From positions 3,019,868 to 3,083,867 of the forward strand of contig NZ_CP076718.1 in assembly GCF_011682235.2 (NCBI RefSeq): a DNA stretch of 64,000 nt. The letters run 5' to 3'. This DNA comes from Rhodocaloribacter litoris (GTDB taxonomy: Bacteria > Bacteroidota > Rhodothermia > Rhodothermales > ISCAR-4553). This document shows, in pieces, positions 34,288 through 43,257 of the stretch. The notes under the pieces were generated by a model. It was not told the origin of the DNA. It did no database searches and saw only the letters and a list, made by a program, of their open reading frames with translations. Made by a program: the position numbers and the translations under genes. Each line of letters starts with the position of its first letter. Within the stretch, counting starts at the first letter, position 1.

Positions 34288-35670
34288 ATGGAAACGTTCG
34301 ATCACATCATCCTGGGTACCGGGCAGGCCACCGGTACGTTGCTGGGCCGTCTCATCCCGACGGGCGAGCGCATTGTCGTCATAGAGGGGGCGCACGTCGG
34401 GGGGAGCTGCGTCAACTATGGCTGCACGCCCACGAAGACGCTCGTGGCGAGTGCACGGGCGGCGCACGTGGCCCGGCGCGGCCCGTTCTATGGCGTCGAG
34501 ACCGGCCCGGTCCGCATCGACTATGCCCGTGTGCGGGCTCGCATGAACGAGGTCCGGCACGGCTCGCGCGACGGCCTCACCCGCTGGATGGAGGAGACGC
34601 CCAACGTGACGCTGATTCGGGGCTGGGGCCGGTTCGAGGAGCCGCGCACGCTCCGCGTGGGCGAGCGGCGGCTGCGCGGCGGGCAGATCTACATCAACGT
34701 GGGGATGCGTCCCGCCGTGCCCCCCATCGACGGGCTTGACGCCGTCCCCTGGCTCGACAGCGCGCGCCTGCTCGACCTGGAGACGCGGCCCGACCACCTC
34801 GTCATCGTCGGCGGCGGCTACATCGGGATGGAGTTCGCCCAGATCTATCGGCGCTTCGGGGCAGAGGTCACCGTCGTGCAGCGCGCGCCGCAGGTGATGC
34901 CGCGCGAGGACGCGGACGTCGCCGCCGAGATCCGGCGCATCCTCGAAGGCGAGGGCGTTCGCATCCTGTGCGACGCCACGGCCGAGCGAGTGGACGGTCA
35001 GCAGGGGGCGATCCGGGTGACGGTCCGGCATGGCGAGGGCACCGAGACGCTCGTGGGGACGCACCTGCTCGTGGCCGCCGGGCGCTGCCCCAACAGCGAC
35101 CGGCTGAACCTGGAGGCTGCCGGCATCGAGACGGACGACCGGGGGTTCATCCGGGTGGACGACGTCTGCCGCACGAACGTCGAGGGCGTCTTTGCGCTGG
35201 GCGACGTGAACGGCCACGGGGCCTTCACCCACACCGCGGTCAACGACGCCGAGATCGTGCTCGACCATCTCTTCGGCGGGACGCGGCGGCTCTCGCAGCG
35301 CATCCCCATCTACGCGCTGTTCACCGACCCGCCGCTGGGGCGCGTGGGGATGAGCGAGCGGGAGGCCCTCGCCTCGGGTAAGCGCGTCCTCAAGGCCACC
35401 CGCCCCATGAGCCGCATCAGCCGCGCCAAAGAGATGGGCGAGACGCAGGGCTTCGCCAAGCTGCTCGTCGACGCCGACACGGACCGGATCCTGGGCGCCG
35501 CCATCCTGGGACCGAACGGCGACGAGATCGTCAACATGTTCGCCGCCATCATGCACAGCGACATCCCGTGCCGGCGCTACCGCGAGGTCGTCCTGGTCCA
35601 TCCCACCGTGTCGGAACTGATGCCGTGGATCCTCGACGACCTCGAGGAAGTGGAGCCCGCGGAGGCCTGA
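34288..35670 (+). CDS. MerA-like FAD-dependent pyridine nucleotide-disulfide oxidoreductase
   Basis: A 460-aa flavoprotein. The FAD-binding motif is degenerate: GTGQATGTLLGRL at residue 10 replaces the usual GxGxxG. The redox disulfide is C41-C46 in GGSCVNYGCTPTKT. The NAD(P) domain carries VIVGGGYIGMEFAQIYRRFG, and the second FAD motif is GVFALGDVNGHGAFTHTA. The dimer-interface His-Glu pair is in VLVHPTVSELMPW. There is no N-terminal HMA metal-binding domain and no C-terminal Cys pair, so true mercuric reduction is doubtful. ATG 34288 follows a 272-bp gap shared with the divergent oxidase operon, raising a possible respiratory link. Confidence 0.85.
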   Translation: METFDHIILGTGQATGTLLGRLIPTGERIVVIEGAHVGGSCVNYGCTPTKTLVASARAAHVARRGPFYGVETGPVRIDYARVRARMNEVRHGSRDGLTRWMEETPNVTLIRGWGRFEEPRTLRVGERRLRGGQIYINVGMRPAVPPIDGLDAVPWLDSARLLDLETRPDHLVIVGGGYIGMEFAQIYRRFGAEVTVVQRAPQVMPREDADVAAEIRRILEGEGVRILCDATAERVDGQQGAIRVTVRHGEGTETLVGTHLLVAAGRCPNSDRLNLEAAGIETDDRGFIRVDDVCRTNVEGVFALGDVNGHGAFTHTAVNDAEIVLDHLFGGTRRLSQRIPIYALFTDPPLGRVGMSEREALASGKRVLKATRPMSRISRAKEMGETQGFAKLLVDADTDRILGAAILGPNGDEIVNMFAAIMHSDIPCRRYREVVLVHPTVSELMPWILDDLEEVEPAEA

Positions 35671-35766
35671 CCGGGAGGCCACGGCTTTTTTGCAGAAGGA
35701 AAGCGCCGCATGGTGTACCTTGGGGCCGGTTTGTCCCACCGACACCCTTCCATGCTCGCTGCTGTC

Positions 35767-37068
35767 ATGACCCCGGACCTTCTCCTCAAGGGCGGCCTGC
35801 TCCTCGACCCCGAGACGGGCGCCACCCGCCGCGCCGACGTGCTCATCCGCGACGGCCGCATCGCGCGCATCGCGCCGGACCTCGACGCCGCCGGCGTGCC
35901 GGTCTACGACGCCTCGGGCAAGATGCTCTCGCCGGGGTGGATGGACATGCACGTGCACCTCCGCGAGCCGGGCTTCGAGCACAAGGAGACCATCGAGACG
36001 GGGTGCCGGGCGGCGGCCTTCGGCGGCTTCACGGCCGTGGCCTGCATGCCCAACACGAACCCGCCCATCGACACGCCGGAGGTCGTCGCCTTCATCCGCG
36101 AGCGGGCCGAGGCCACGCCGGTGGACGTCTACCCCATCGCGTGCGTCTCGGTGGGGCGCAACGGGGCGGCGCTCACCGGGGCGGTGCTGGCCGGCCTCGA
36201 CGCGCTGGCCGGGGCCGGCGCCGTGGCCTTCAGCGACGACGGCTCGCCGGTGCAGTCGAGCGCCCTCATGCGGCAGGCCCTCGAAGCCGCCGCCCGCCTC
36301 GACCGGCCCATCATCAACCACATGGAGGACATGACGGCCGGCCCGAAGGGGCACATGAACGAGGGCGCGGTCTCACGGCGGCTGGGCATCCGGCCCGTGC
36401 CCGCACTCTCCGAGGAGATGATGATCGCCCGCGACCTGTTGCTGTGCGAGCTGACCGGCGGGCCGCTCCACGTGGCGCACCTCTCCACGGCGAAGGGTGC
36501 GGCGCTCGTCCGCCTGGCGAAGGCCCGCGGCCTCCCCGTGACGGCGGAGGTCTGCACGCACCACGTCACGCTCACCGACGAGGCCGTGGCGGCGAGCGGG
36601 TGCGACCCGAACACGAAGATGCACCCCCCGCTGCGCACGGCGGCTGACGTGGCGGCGCTGAAGGAGGCCCTCCGCGACGGCACCCTCGACGCCCTCTGCA
36701 CCGACCACGCACCGCACGCGCCGGAGGAGAAGGCCGCGCCGTTCGAGGAGGCCCCCTTCGGCATCCTGGGGCTGGAGACGGCCTGGGGCCTGACGGGCCG
36801 CGAGCTGATCGCGCCGGGGGTGCTCTCGGTGGCCGAGGCCGTGTACAAGCTCACCGTGGCGCCCCGCCGCATCCTGCGCCTGCCCGTGCCGCGCCTGGCC
36901 GAGGGCGAAGCCGCCAACCTGACCGTCTTCGACGCCACCACACGCTGGACCTTCGAGGAACGCCACATCCGCTCGAAGAGCCGGAACACGCCGTTCGTCG
37001 GATGGGAGATGATCGGGCGCGCCTGGGCGATCTACAACAAGGGGCAACTCGTGACAAACGAAGGTTGA
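35767..37068 (+). CDS. pyrC: Dihydroorotase (class I)
   Basis: A 433-aa cyclic amidohydrolase closing carbamoyl-aspartate to dihydroorotate in pyrimidine synthesis. Metal ligands H62 and H64 lie in DMHVHLREPG, followed by KETIETGCRAAAFGGFTAV and CMPNTNPPID typical of the type I enzymes. HVAHLSTAKG and EVCTHHVTLTD supply further His ligands, and CTDHAPH the catalytic Asp. The C-terminal RNTPFVGWE motif is standard. ATG 35767 is chosen by homology; ATG 35752 is in frame. No ribosome-binding site decides between them. Allantoinase/hydantoinase relatives are a less likely alternative. Confidence 0.92.
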   Translation: MTPDLLLKGGLLLDPETGATRRADVLIRDGRIARIAPDLDAAGVPVYDASGKMLSPGWMDMHVHLREPGFEHKETIETGCRAAAFGGFTAVACMPNTNPPIDTPEVVAFIRERAEATPVDVYPIACVSVGRNGAALTGAVLAGLDALAGAGAVAFSDDGSPVQSSALMRQALEAAARLDRPIINHMEDMTAGPKGHMNEGAVSRRLGIRPVPALSEEMMIARDLLLCELTGGPLHVAHLSTAKGAALVRLAKARGLPVTAEVCTHHVTLTDEAVAASGCDPNTKMHPPLRTAADVAALKEALRDGTLDALCTDHAPHAPEEKAAPFEEAPFGILGLETAWGLTGRELIAPGVLSVAEAVYKLTVAPRRILRLPVPRLAEGEAANLTVFDATTRWTFEERHIRSKSRNTPFVGWEMIGRAWAIYNKGQLVTNEG

Positions 37069-37113
37069 AGCGGGAACGCCGGGAAAACCTTCCTTCAACG
37101 AGCGGGACAGGCC

Positions 37114-37371
37114 ATGTCGTGGTGGGAGTTGCTTGTCGATTTTTTCCTCGTCTGGCCCGGGGACGACCTGGATTCGCACGACAAGAGGCGGGTGGCGCTC
37201 GGATGTGTGCTGGTGCTCGTGCTGCTGGCCCTGATCGTCGGGGGAGTGGTATATGTGCCCGCCCGGGCGGAGGGCGGGCGATGCCTGCACGACGCCTTTC
37301 ACCGGGTCGGGGTGTTCAGGAGCCGTTCATACAGGGCGACGAGGCGCCCGGCCATCCGGTCCCACAGGTAG
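37114..37371 (+). CDS. Possible small membrane protein
   Basis: An 85-codon frame starting MSWWELLVDFFLVWPGDD, with one strong TM helix (VALGCVLVLVLLALIVGGVV) and a basic tail. It begins 45 bp after the dihydroorotase stop. Its last 73 nt run antisense into the 3' end of the convergent glycosyltransferase gene, so the C-terminus may not be meaningful. The acidic first part plus TM looks protein-like, but this may be a chance frame. Confidence 0.4.
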   Translation: MSWWELLVDFFLVWPGDDLDSHDKRRVALGCVLVLVLLALIVGGVVYVPARAEGGRCLHDAFHRVGVFRSRSYRATRRPAIRSHR

Positions 37372-38435
37372 TGCCGGGCCGCTTCGGCGGCGGCCGCCGA
37401 GAGGCGGGCATACGTTTCCGGCTCGTCGAACCAGGTGCGGAGGATCCGCACGGCGGCGGCCGCGTCGCGCGGATCGACGACCGCCCCGCAGCCATGGGCC
37501 TCGATGAACGCCCGCCACCGGGGGAAATCGGAGCACAGGATGGGCAGGCCGTAATAGAGGTATTCGTAGAACTTCGTCGGGAGCGTTTCGACGTAGTTCG
37601 GCTCCGGTTGCAGGAGTGCCAGGCCGGCGTGGGCTTCGTGATAATACGGTTCCATCTCGTTCCACGGCAGATAGCTTTCCCATCCGGCAAGGCGTATGAT
37701 CCCGGCCAGTCGTTCCGAACGGATGCGTGCTTCGGCGGCGGCGCGGTCCCTCGAGACGCGGCAGACGCCCGCGAGCGTGAGGCGCCAGGACGTGCCTTCG
37801 TCTCGGGTGATTTTCGCTATGTCGAGCAGGACGTCGAGGCCCCGCGCCCGGCCCTGCGTGCCCGCGTAAAGCAACTCGAAGGACTTTTTCGGGGGCGGCT
37901 TCGGAAGCGGCGGCCGTGTTGCGGGCGGGCGGAAGTAGTTGAGGATGAGGGTGTGCGGGACCTGTGCGTCTGCCACGACCGGCAGCAGGCTGTCGGAAGC
38001 AAGCACCACGTGATCGACCCAGTGAAAACACCAGCGTTCGAGTGCCCGGAGGGTCCGTCCCTCGAGCCCGCCGCGCCCGCCATAGTCTTCGTGCATGTCG
38101 TAGACGATGCGGGCACCGGTGGCTTGCTTGAGGGCACGGGCGATGGGGATCAGTTCCGGGTCATGGAAATGATAGAGATCGGCCTGGAGGGCCCGGGCTG
38201 CGCGAAAGGCACGGCCGAGCACGCCCAGCCGCCGGTTCCGGCCGCGGGCCACGGGTAACGCCGTCACCGGCATGCCCTCGACCACCTCCGGCCGCGTGTG
38301 CGGGGCCACCACGCGCACGTCGAAGCCCGCCTCTTTCAGGGTGCGGGCCTCCCGGTCGAAGATGCGAGGATCCCGAAGCGGGTGTACCGTCGTCAGGTGG
38401 ACGACGCGTGGAGGAGTATGCCCGGGGAGATGCAT
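37299..38435 (-). CDS. Glycosyltransferase, GT4-like (GT-B fold)
   Basis: A 378-aa transferase starting at ATG 38435. The N-terminal Rossmann domain is HLTTVHPLRDPRIFDREART with ADLYHFHDPELIP and IVYDMHEDYGGRGG. The C-terminal donor-binding domain shows LLYAGTQGRARGLDVLLDIA and the E-x7-E region LPTKFYEYLYYGLPILCSDF. The donor and acceptor are unknown. It lies at the left edge of the surface-glycan cluster and is divergent from the sulfotransferase 46 bp away. There is no signal or TM segment, so it is probably a cytoplasmic or peripheral enzyme building a lipid-linked glycan. Confidence 0.9.
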   Translation of the reverse strand: MHLPGHTPPRVVHLTTVHPLRDPRIFDREARTLKEAGFDVRVVAPHTRPEVVEGMPVTALPVARGRNRRLGVLGRAFRAARALQADLYHFHDPELIPIARALKQATGARIVYDMHEDYGGRGGLEGRTLRALERWCFHWVDHVVLASDSLLPVVADAQVPHTLILNYFRPPATRPPLPKPPPKKSFELLYAGTQGRARGLDVLLDIAKITRDEGTSWRLTLAGVCRVSRDRAAAEARIRSERLAGIIRLAGWESYLPWNEMEPYYHEAHAGLALLQPEPNYVETLPTKFYEYLYYGLPILCSDFPRWRAFIEAHGCGAVVDPRDAAAAVRILRTWFDEPETYARLSAAAAEAARHYLWDRMAGRLVALYERLLNTPTR

Positions 38436-38481
38436 CACAGCCTTATTTTTGACCTGGATACGTCAAAGCCTGACCGAGGTC

Positions 38482-39384
38482 ATGACCTTACCCAACTTTG
38501 TCATCGCCGGTGCAGCCAAGTGCGGCACCACGTCGCTCTATCACTACCTGAAGCAGCACCCGGATATCTACATGAGCCCGGTCAAAGAGCCGCATTTTTT
38601 TACGTTTGAAGAGGGTGTTCCTGATTTTCATGGTCCCGGGGACGAGTGGCTTGCCCGCACGGCGGTGACGGATCCGAATGCCTACCGGGCGTTATTCGAG
38701 GCGGCCTCGCACGAGCAGGCGCGCGGTGAGGCGTCGCCGCTCTATCTCTACGACGAGCATACGGCGGCGCATATCCAGCGTTATGTGCCTGAAATGAAGA
38801 TCATCGTGCTCCTGCGCAACCCGGTCGACCGCGCCTATTCGCATTTCTGGTTCATGGTAGCCGGGCGACGTGAACCCCTGCACGACTTTGCCGCCGCGCT
38901 TGCGGAGGAGGAAAACCGGCGGCAGGCCGGCTGGGAATGGTTCTGGCGATATACCGATCTGGGTTTCTACCATAAACAGCTCCGGCGCTATTACGAGGTT
39001 TTCCCGGCCCATCAGATCCGGGTCTATCGGTATGAGGAACTGGCCTCACGCCCACGCGCCCTGTTGCGCTCCGTTTTTGAGTTTCTGGAGGTGGATCCGG
39101 CGTTCGTGCCGGCGTCGTTGCCCCGGTACAACGTCTCCGGACTTCCACGGCATGTGCTGTTGCATCGCCTGGTGACGGGCGACCATATGCTCCGGCGCAC
39201 CTTCCGCCGGTTATTGCCGCTGAACCTGAAACGCCAGTTTCTCATCCGGTTCAAGAGCTACAATCTTCGCAAGCCGCCGATGGATCCGGATTTACGGGTC
39301 CGGCTGGTGCGTCTGTATCGCGAAGATATTTTACGGCTGCAAGATCTTCTGCGGCAGGACTTCTCCGACTGGCTGCGTGTTTGA
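38482..39384 (+). CDS. PAPS-dependent sulfotransferase (heparan sulfate/glycan type)
   Basis: A 300-aa enzyme starting at ATG 38482. The 5'-phosphosulfate loop is FVIAGAAKCGTTSLYHYLKQ (residues 6-25) and the 3'-phosphate motif is LLRNPVDRAYSHFWFM. The KEPHFF segment near residue 35 is typical of heparan-type sulfotransferases. It would move sulfate from PAPS to a sugar hydroxyl or amine. It is the only plus-strand gene within the otherwise minus-strand glycan cluster and ends 6 bp before the convergent aminotransferase. Local GC looks slightly lower than its neighbours, a possible sign of separate origin. Confidence 0.9.
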   Translation: MTLPNFVIAGAAKCGTTSLYHYLKQHPDIYMSPVKEPHFFTFEEGVPDFHGPGDEWLARTAVTDPNAYRALFEAASHEQARGEASPLYLYDEHTAAHIQRYVPEMKIIVLLRNPVDRAYSHFWFMVAGRREPLHDFAAALAEEENRRQAGWEWFWRYTDLGFYHKQLRRYYEVFPAHQIRVYRYEELASRPRALLRSVFEFLEVDPAFVPASLPRYNVSGLPRHVLLHRLVTGDHMLRRTFRRLLPLNLKRQFLIRFKSYNLRKPPMDPDLRVRLVRLYREDILRLQDLLRQDFSDWLRV

Positions 39385-39390
39385 AAAGGC

Positions 39391-40557
39391 TCAACGGTCC
39401 GTTTCAAAGAAGGCGTGGACGGCGTTCACGACCCGTTCGGCGTCGTGCTCCGTCATGGCCGGGTGCAGGGGCAGGCTGAGGGCCTGCGTGTAGTAGCGGG
39501 CCGTTTCCGGGCAGTGTGCTATCGAACAGCCCAGGCGCCGGTAATAGGGGTGCATGGGCACGGGGATGTAGTGCACCTGGACGCCGAAGCCGGCGGTGCG
39601 GAGGTGGGCGAAGAGGGCGTCCCGGTGTCGCGGCGGGGGCGCGGTCACGCGTACCACGTAGAGGTGCCAGGCGTGCGTGCCCTCCGGTGGTTCGGCGGGC
39701 AGGTGCAGCGGCAGCCCGGCGAGGGCCTGCGTGTAGTAGCGGGCCAGGTGCCGCCGGTGCGCGTTGTAGGCGGGCAGGTGGTGCAGCTGGCTCAGGCCGA
39801 GGGCGGCGTGCAGCTCACTCAGCTTGTAGTTGAAGCCCAGGACCTGTTGCTCGTAGTACCAGGGGCCCGGAGCCGGATACTCGAGCGCGGCCGGGTCGCG
39901 GGTCATGCCGTGGGTCCGGAACAGCCGGAGCCGCGCCGCGTGCCGCGCATCGTCGGTTGTCACCATGCCTCCCTCGGCAGCCGTCATGTTTTTGACCGGG
40001 TTGAAGCTGAAGGCCGTCAGGTCGGCCAGTGCCGAGCCGACGGGGCGCCCCCGGTAGGCGGCACCCGGTGCGTGGGCGGCGTCGGCCAGCAGGAGGCAAC
40101 CAGCCTCGTCGGCGACGGCCCGGAGCCGGTCATAGTCGCTCGGATGCCCGGCGAAGTCGACGGTGAGGAGGGCACGGGTGCGGGGGGTAACCGCTGCCCG
40201 GGCCGCTTCCGGGTCGAGGCAGAGCGTCTGCGGGTCGATGTCGGCGAAGACGGGGATGCCACCCAGGTAGCGCACGGCATTGGCGGTGCCGGCGAACGTC
40301 AGGGCCGGCACGATCACCTCGTCCCCCGGCCCGATGCCAGCGGCAAAGCAGAGGCCGTGCAGGGCCGCCGTCCCGCTCGAGAACCCGACAGCGTGCCGGG
40401 CTCCCACGGCTGTCGCGAACGCTGCTTCGAACGAAGCCAGCCGGTTTCCCTGCGAGAGGATCGGATCGCGCAGTGCCGCCGTCACGGCCGCGATATCCTC
40501 CTCCGTCACCAGCGGGCGGCTGTAGGGCAGAAAAGGCGGGGCAGGATCGTGGTGCAT
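39391..40557 (-). CDS. DegT/DnrJ/EryC1/StrS sugar aminotransferase
   Basis: A 388-aa PLP enzyme converting a nucleotide-linked keto-sugar to an amino sugar. SRPLVTEEDIAAVTAAL and LSQGNRLASFEAAFA are the usual N-terminus. The cofactor region includes GFSSGTAALHGL, DEVIVPALTFAGTANAVRYL, LLLADAAHAPGA and the Schiff-base lysine in SFNPVKNMTAAEGGMVTT. It is the last gene of a six-gene minus-strand run. The upstream epimerase/dehydratase in the same run could supply its keto-sugar. Confidence 0.92.
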   Translation of the reverse strand: MHHDPAPPFLPYSRPLVTEEDIAAVTAALRDPILSQGNRLASFEAAFATAVGARHAVGFSSGTAALHGLCFAAGIGPGDEVIVPALTFAGTANAVRYLGGIPVFADIDPQTLCLDPEAARAAVTPRTRALLTVDFAGHPSDYDRLRAVADEAGCLLLADAAHAPGAAYRGRPVGSALADLTAFSFNPVKNMTAAEGGMVTTDDARHAARLRLFRTHGMTRDPAALEYPAPGPWYYEQQVLGFNYKLSELHAALGLSQLHHLPAYNAHRRHLARYYTQALAGLPLHLPAEPPEGTHAWHLYVVRVTAPPPRHRDALFAHLRTAGFGVQVHYIPVPMHPYYRRLGCSIAHCPETARYYTQALSLPLHPAMTEHDAERVVNAVHAFFETDR

Positions 40558-40578
40558 GGGTCGTTCGTGCCGGATGCG

Positions 40579-41385
40579 TCAGCCGTGGGAAGCATGTCGT
40601 CGCAAAACCGCCCGGCCTGCCCGGCGTGCGGCCATCGCGAGCCGGTTCCAGAGGCGCTCGGCCCGCACGACCACCATCGACTCGGCGTCGCCGGGCGGCA
40701 GGGTGACGGCGAACCGCTCGCCGAGCGCCCGGCGCGGCACCCGCAGGCAGTTCACGATGCGGTTGTACAGGTTCTGCCCGTGCACCACCTGGAGCCACAT
40801 CGGGGCGGTGGTAACTTCCCACACCGGCCCGACCTCGGCCAGGCGACGGTGCGGGCGGCACCAGACCGTCCGCATGTTCTCGACCGGTTCCATCATCGTG
40901 ATGAACGGGTTCGACGTGCGCCGTGCCGCGTACAGCTTGTCCCGGCCGAACACATATCCACACGTGAAGTTGAGGAACGCACCCGTGTGGGGACGAAAAC
41001 GCTGATGTACGTTTTCGACGAAGTCCCTCGCCAGGGCATCGTCGCTGTCGAGGCGGGTGGTGAGGACGTAGGTGGCCTCTGAAGGGATCCGTTCCCGGAC
41101 GAAGGCACACATCCTTTCCGGCGACAGCGCTTCCACGAAAAGCGGAACGAAGGAGTCCCACCGGGCATACGCCTTTACCTTTTCCCGAAAAGAGGCCGGC
41201 AGGCGGGTGTCAAAGAAGACGAGCCAGGTGAAGCGCCGTTCCGTCTGGGAACGCACCGAGGACAGGCAGAACCGCTCGAAGAGGTCGAACCGGTGCCGGA
41301 GCCAGGTCGGGTCGTCGACCAAGTGGTCGGCCACGCCCATGCGGACGTTGAAGGCCGTCAGGATGAAGTGAGTGAAGGGATGCAT
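40579..41385 (-). CDS. Putative rhamnosyl transferase-like glycosyltransferase
   Basis: A 268-aa GT-A-type protein. The N-terminus FTHFILTAFNVRMGVADH and the segment RFTWLVFFDTRLPASFREKV match Rhamno_transf-type (PF11316) proteins. The metal-binding motif is a DSDD in YVLTTRLDSDDALARDFVEN. It begins 3 bp after the epimerase stop and ends 21 bp before the aminotransferase start, so it is inside the operon. The donor sugar is not certain; rhamnose is only suggested by the family name. Confidence 0.8.
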   Translation of the reverse strand: MHPFTHFILTAFNVRMGVADHLVDDPTWLRHRFDLFERFCLSSVRSQTERRFTWLVFFDTRLPASFREKVKAYARWDSFVPLFVEALSPERMCAFVRERIPSEATYVLTTRLDSDDALARDFVENVHQRFRPHTGAFLNFTCGYVFGRDKLYAARRTSNPFITMMEPVENMRTVWCRPHRRLAEVGPVWEVTTAPMWLQVVHGQNLYNRIVNCLRVPRRALGERFAVTLPPGDAESMVVVRAERLWNRLAMAARRAGRAVLRRHASHG

Positions 41386-41388
41386 CGG

Positions 41389-42438
41389 TCAGGCTTCTCG
41401 TCCACGCGGGAGGCGGGTCTGGACGGATCGCGCCGGGTGGGCGGCGATGATCCGGCGGAGGACGGCTTCCAGGTCGCGTTCGATGGTGAAGCCGGTCCAG
41501 GCTTCGAGCTTGGTGGTGTCCGGGATGCGCAGGTGCACGTCTTCGAAGTGGGTGCCGTAGGCCGATTCGTAGGGGACGAAGGTGATCGGGGAGGAGCTCC
41601 CGGTCAGGCGGACGATCATCTCGGCGAGTTCGCGGATGGTCACGGGGGCGCACCCGCCGACGTTGAACACTTCACCGGCCGTGTCGTCGCGCTCCATGAG
41701 CAGCAGCATGGCGGCGACGGCGTCCTCGACGTCGGTGAAGCACCGGCGCTGGCTCCCGTCGCCGTGGACGGTGAGCGGCTCGCCCGAGAGGGCCTGCGCG
41801 ACGAAGCGCGGCACCACCGGGCCGTGGCGGCCCACCTGGCGCGGTCCGATCACGTTGAAGAGCCGGACGATGACCGTGTGCAGCCCTTCCTCCCGGTGTT
41901 TTGCCAGCGTCAGGAACTCCTCGACGGCCTTGATGCCGGCATACGACCAGCGATGCACCTCGGTGGCGCCATAGACGCGGTCGGCGTCTTCGCGGAGGGG
42001 GGCCTCCGGCAGCACGTCGAGTGCCTTGCCGTAGACCTCGGAGGTGGACGTGAGCAGGAGCCGGGGGCGGTAGTGCGTGACCAGGTCGAGGATGGTGTCG
42101 ATGGCACGCAGGTTGTTCAGGATCGTCTGGCTCGGCGTCCACGTGGCGAGCCGGACGCCGACGTACGAGGCCAGGTGGTAGAGGTCGTCGCAGGCGGCCA
42201 CGAGCGGCGCCATGAGCTGCCGGTCCGTCACGTCGGCCTCGACGAAGCGGAAGCGCGGGTGAGCCATCGCACCGGCGAGGTTGTGCAGGGTGCCCGTGGC
42301 CAGGTTGTCCACCGCCGTCACATGGTGACCCCGCGCCAGCAGCGCATCGACCAGGTGCGAGCCGATGAAGCCGGCGCCACCGGTCACCAGGCAGCGGCGT
42401 GGCGTCTCGGCGTGGTTTGTCGGCATGGAATGCGCCAT
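41389..42438 (-). CDS. NAD-dependent nucleotide-sugar epimerase/dehydratase (extended SDR)
   Basis: A 349-aa enzyme if it starts at ATG 42438 (42426 also possible). It has the Rossmann motif CLVTGGAGFIGSHLVDALLA, VDNLATGTLHNL, and DLYHLASYVGVRLA. The active site is TSTSEVYGKALDV with the SYAGIKAVEEFL Tyr-x3-Lys pair. The C-terminal LTVHGDGSQRRCFTDVEDAV is typical of UDP-glucuronate decarboxylase and UDP-glucose epimerase relatives. The exact reaction is not decided by motifs. It lies mid-operon between a PIG-L deacetylase and a glycosyltransferase. Confidence 0.88.
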   Translation of the reverse strand: MAHSMPTNHAETPRRCLVTGGAGFIGSHLVDALLARGHHVTAVDNLATGTLHNLAGAMAHPRFRFVEADVTDRQLMAPLVAACDDLYHLASYVGVRLATWTPSQTILNNLRAIDTILDLVTHYRPRLLLTSTSEVYGKALDVLPEAPLREDADRVYGATEVHRWSYAGIKAVEEFLTLAKHREEGLHTVIVRLFNVIGPRQVGRHGPVVPRFVAQALSGEPLTVHGDGSQRRCFTDVEDAVAAMLLLMERDDTAGEVFNVGGCAPVTIRELAEMIVRLTGSSSPITFVPYESAYGTHFEDVHLRIPDTTKLEAWTGFTIERDLEAVLRRIIAAHPARSVQTRLPRGREA

Positions 42439-42493
42439 GAGGGAGGTACCGGGCAAGCAGGGTTTTTCGGGGTTTGGGGTGCGCGGCGCGGGC

Positions 42494-43198
42494 TCAATAT
42501 ATCGCACGGACGAGCATAAACGCTTCTGCTGCCGCCCGCCCACAGACGCTGCCCCATCGCCGGGCTATAGCCCGTAGTGCCTCCGGAGAGCGCGGGTGAG
42601 GATACGGCCGCGCCTCGCTCTCGTAGCAGGCCATCGCGGCCAGCTTGCGCTCGAGTGTGGCCGTGATGTCGACGAAGACGGTGGGCCGGAAGGCGGGGGC
42701 GAACTGCCCGAAGGCGTACTCGGTGGAGGACGGGATCTCGTAGGCGAGCACACGCTGCACCGGCGTGCCGACCATCGGGCGGGTGGCCGTCAGCGTGGCG
42801 CGGTAGACGCGGGCGTGGTCGATGTTGAGGTCGCCGCCATGCTGGGTGAAGACCACCTCGGGCCGGACCGCGTCGATGAGTCCTTCGATGCACTTGACGA
42901 GATCGAGGAGGGGGACGGTGTCGAAGCGGTTGTCGGGCAGGTCGAAGAACTGCGGCTCAGGCACGCCGAGCGCGCGGGCGGCGGCGCGGCTGTGCGCACG
43001 GAGTGCGGCGACGGCGGCCGGGTCGGCGTCTTCGCGGCGGCTGTGGCGCGAGGTGATCCCTTCGCCGAGGATGGCGACGTGGACCGTATGCCCTTCGTCG
43101 GCCAGCCGGGCCAGCGTGCCGCCGCAGCCGAGCACTTCATCATCGGGGTGGGCGGCAATCACGAGAACGCGGCTCACTTCGTTTGCGTCGTTGGTCAC
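42494..43198 (-). CDS. PIG-L/LmbE-family N-deacetylase
   Basis: A 234-aa zinc-dependent deacetylase. The defining motif AAHPDDEVLGCGG is at residues 15-27, and the second His pair lies in GDLNIDHARVYRA. Family members remove N-acetyl groups from GlcNAc in GPI, mycothiol, bacillithiol or glycan precursors. Here the neighbours (glycosyltransferases, aminotransferase, sulfotransferase) suggest de-N-acetylation of a surface glycan sugar, which would expose an amine. The gene is 59 bp from the methyltransferase and 55 bp from the epimerase. Confidence 0.9.
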   Translation of the reverse strand: MTNDANEVSRVLVIAAHPDDEVLGCGGTLARLADEGHTVHVAILGEGITSRHSRREDADPAAVAALRAHSRAAARALGVPEPQFFDLPDNRFDTVPLLDLVKCIEGLIDAVRPEVVFTQHGGDLNIDHARVYRATLTATRPMVGTPVQRVLAYEIPSSTEYAFGQFAPAFRPTVFVDITATLERKLAAMACYESEARPYPHPRSPEALRAIARRWGSVCGRAAAEAFMLVRAIY

Positions 43199-43257
43199 AG
43201 GTTCTCATCCTTGGAGGCGTGGCGCTCGTCCGATGACGGAGTCCCACGTACGACCCC

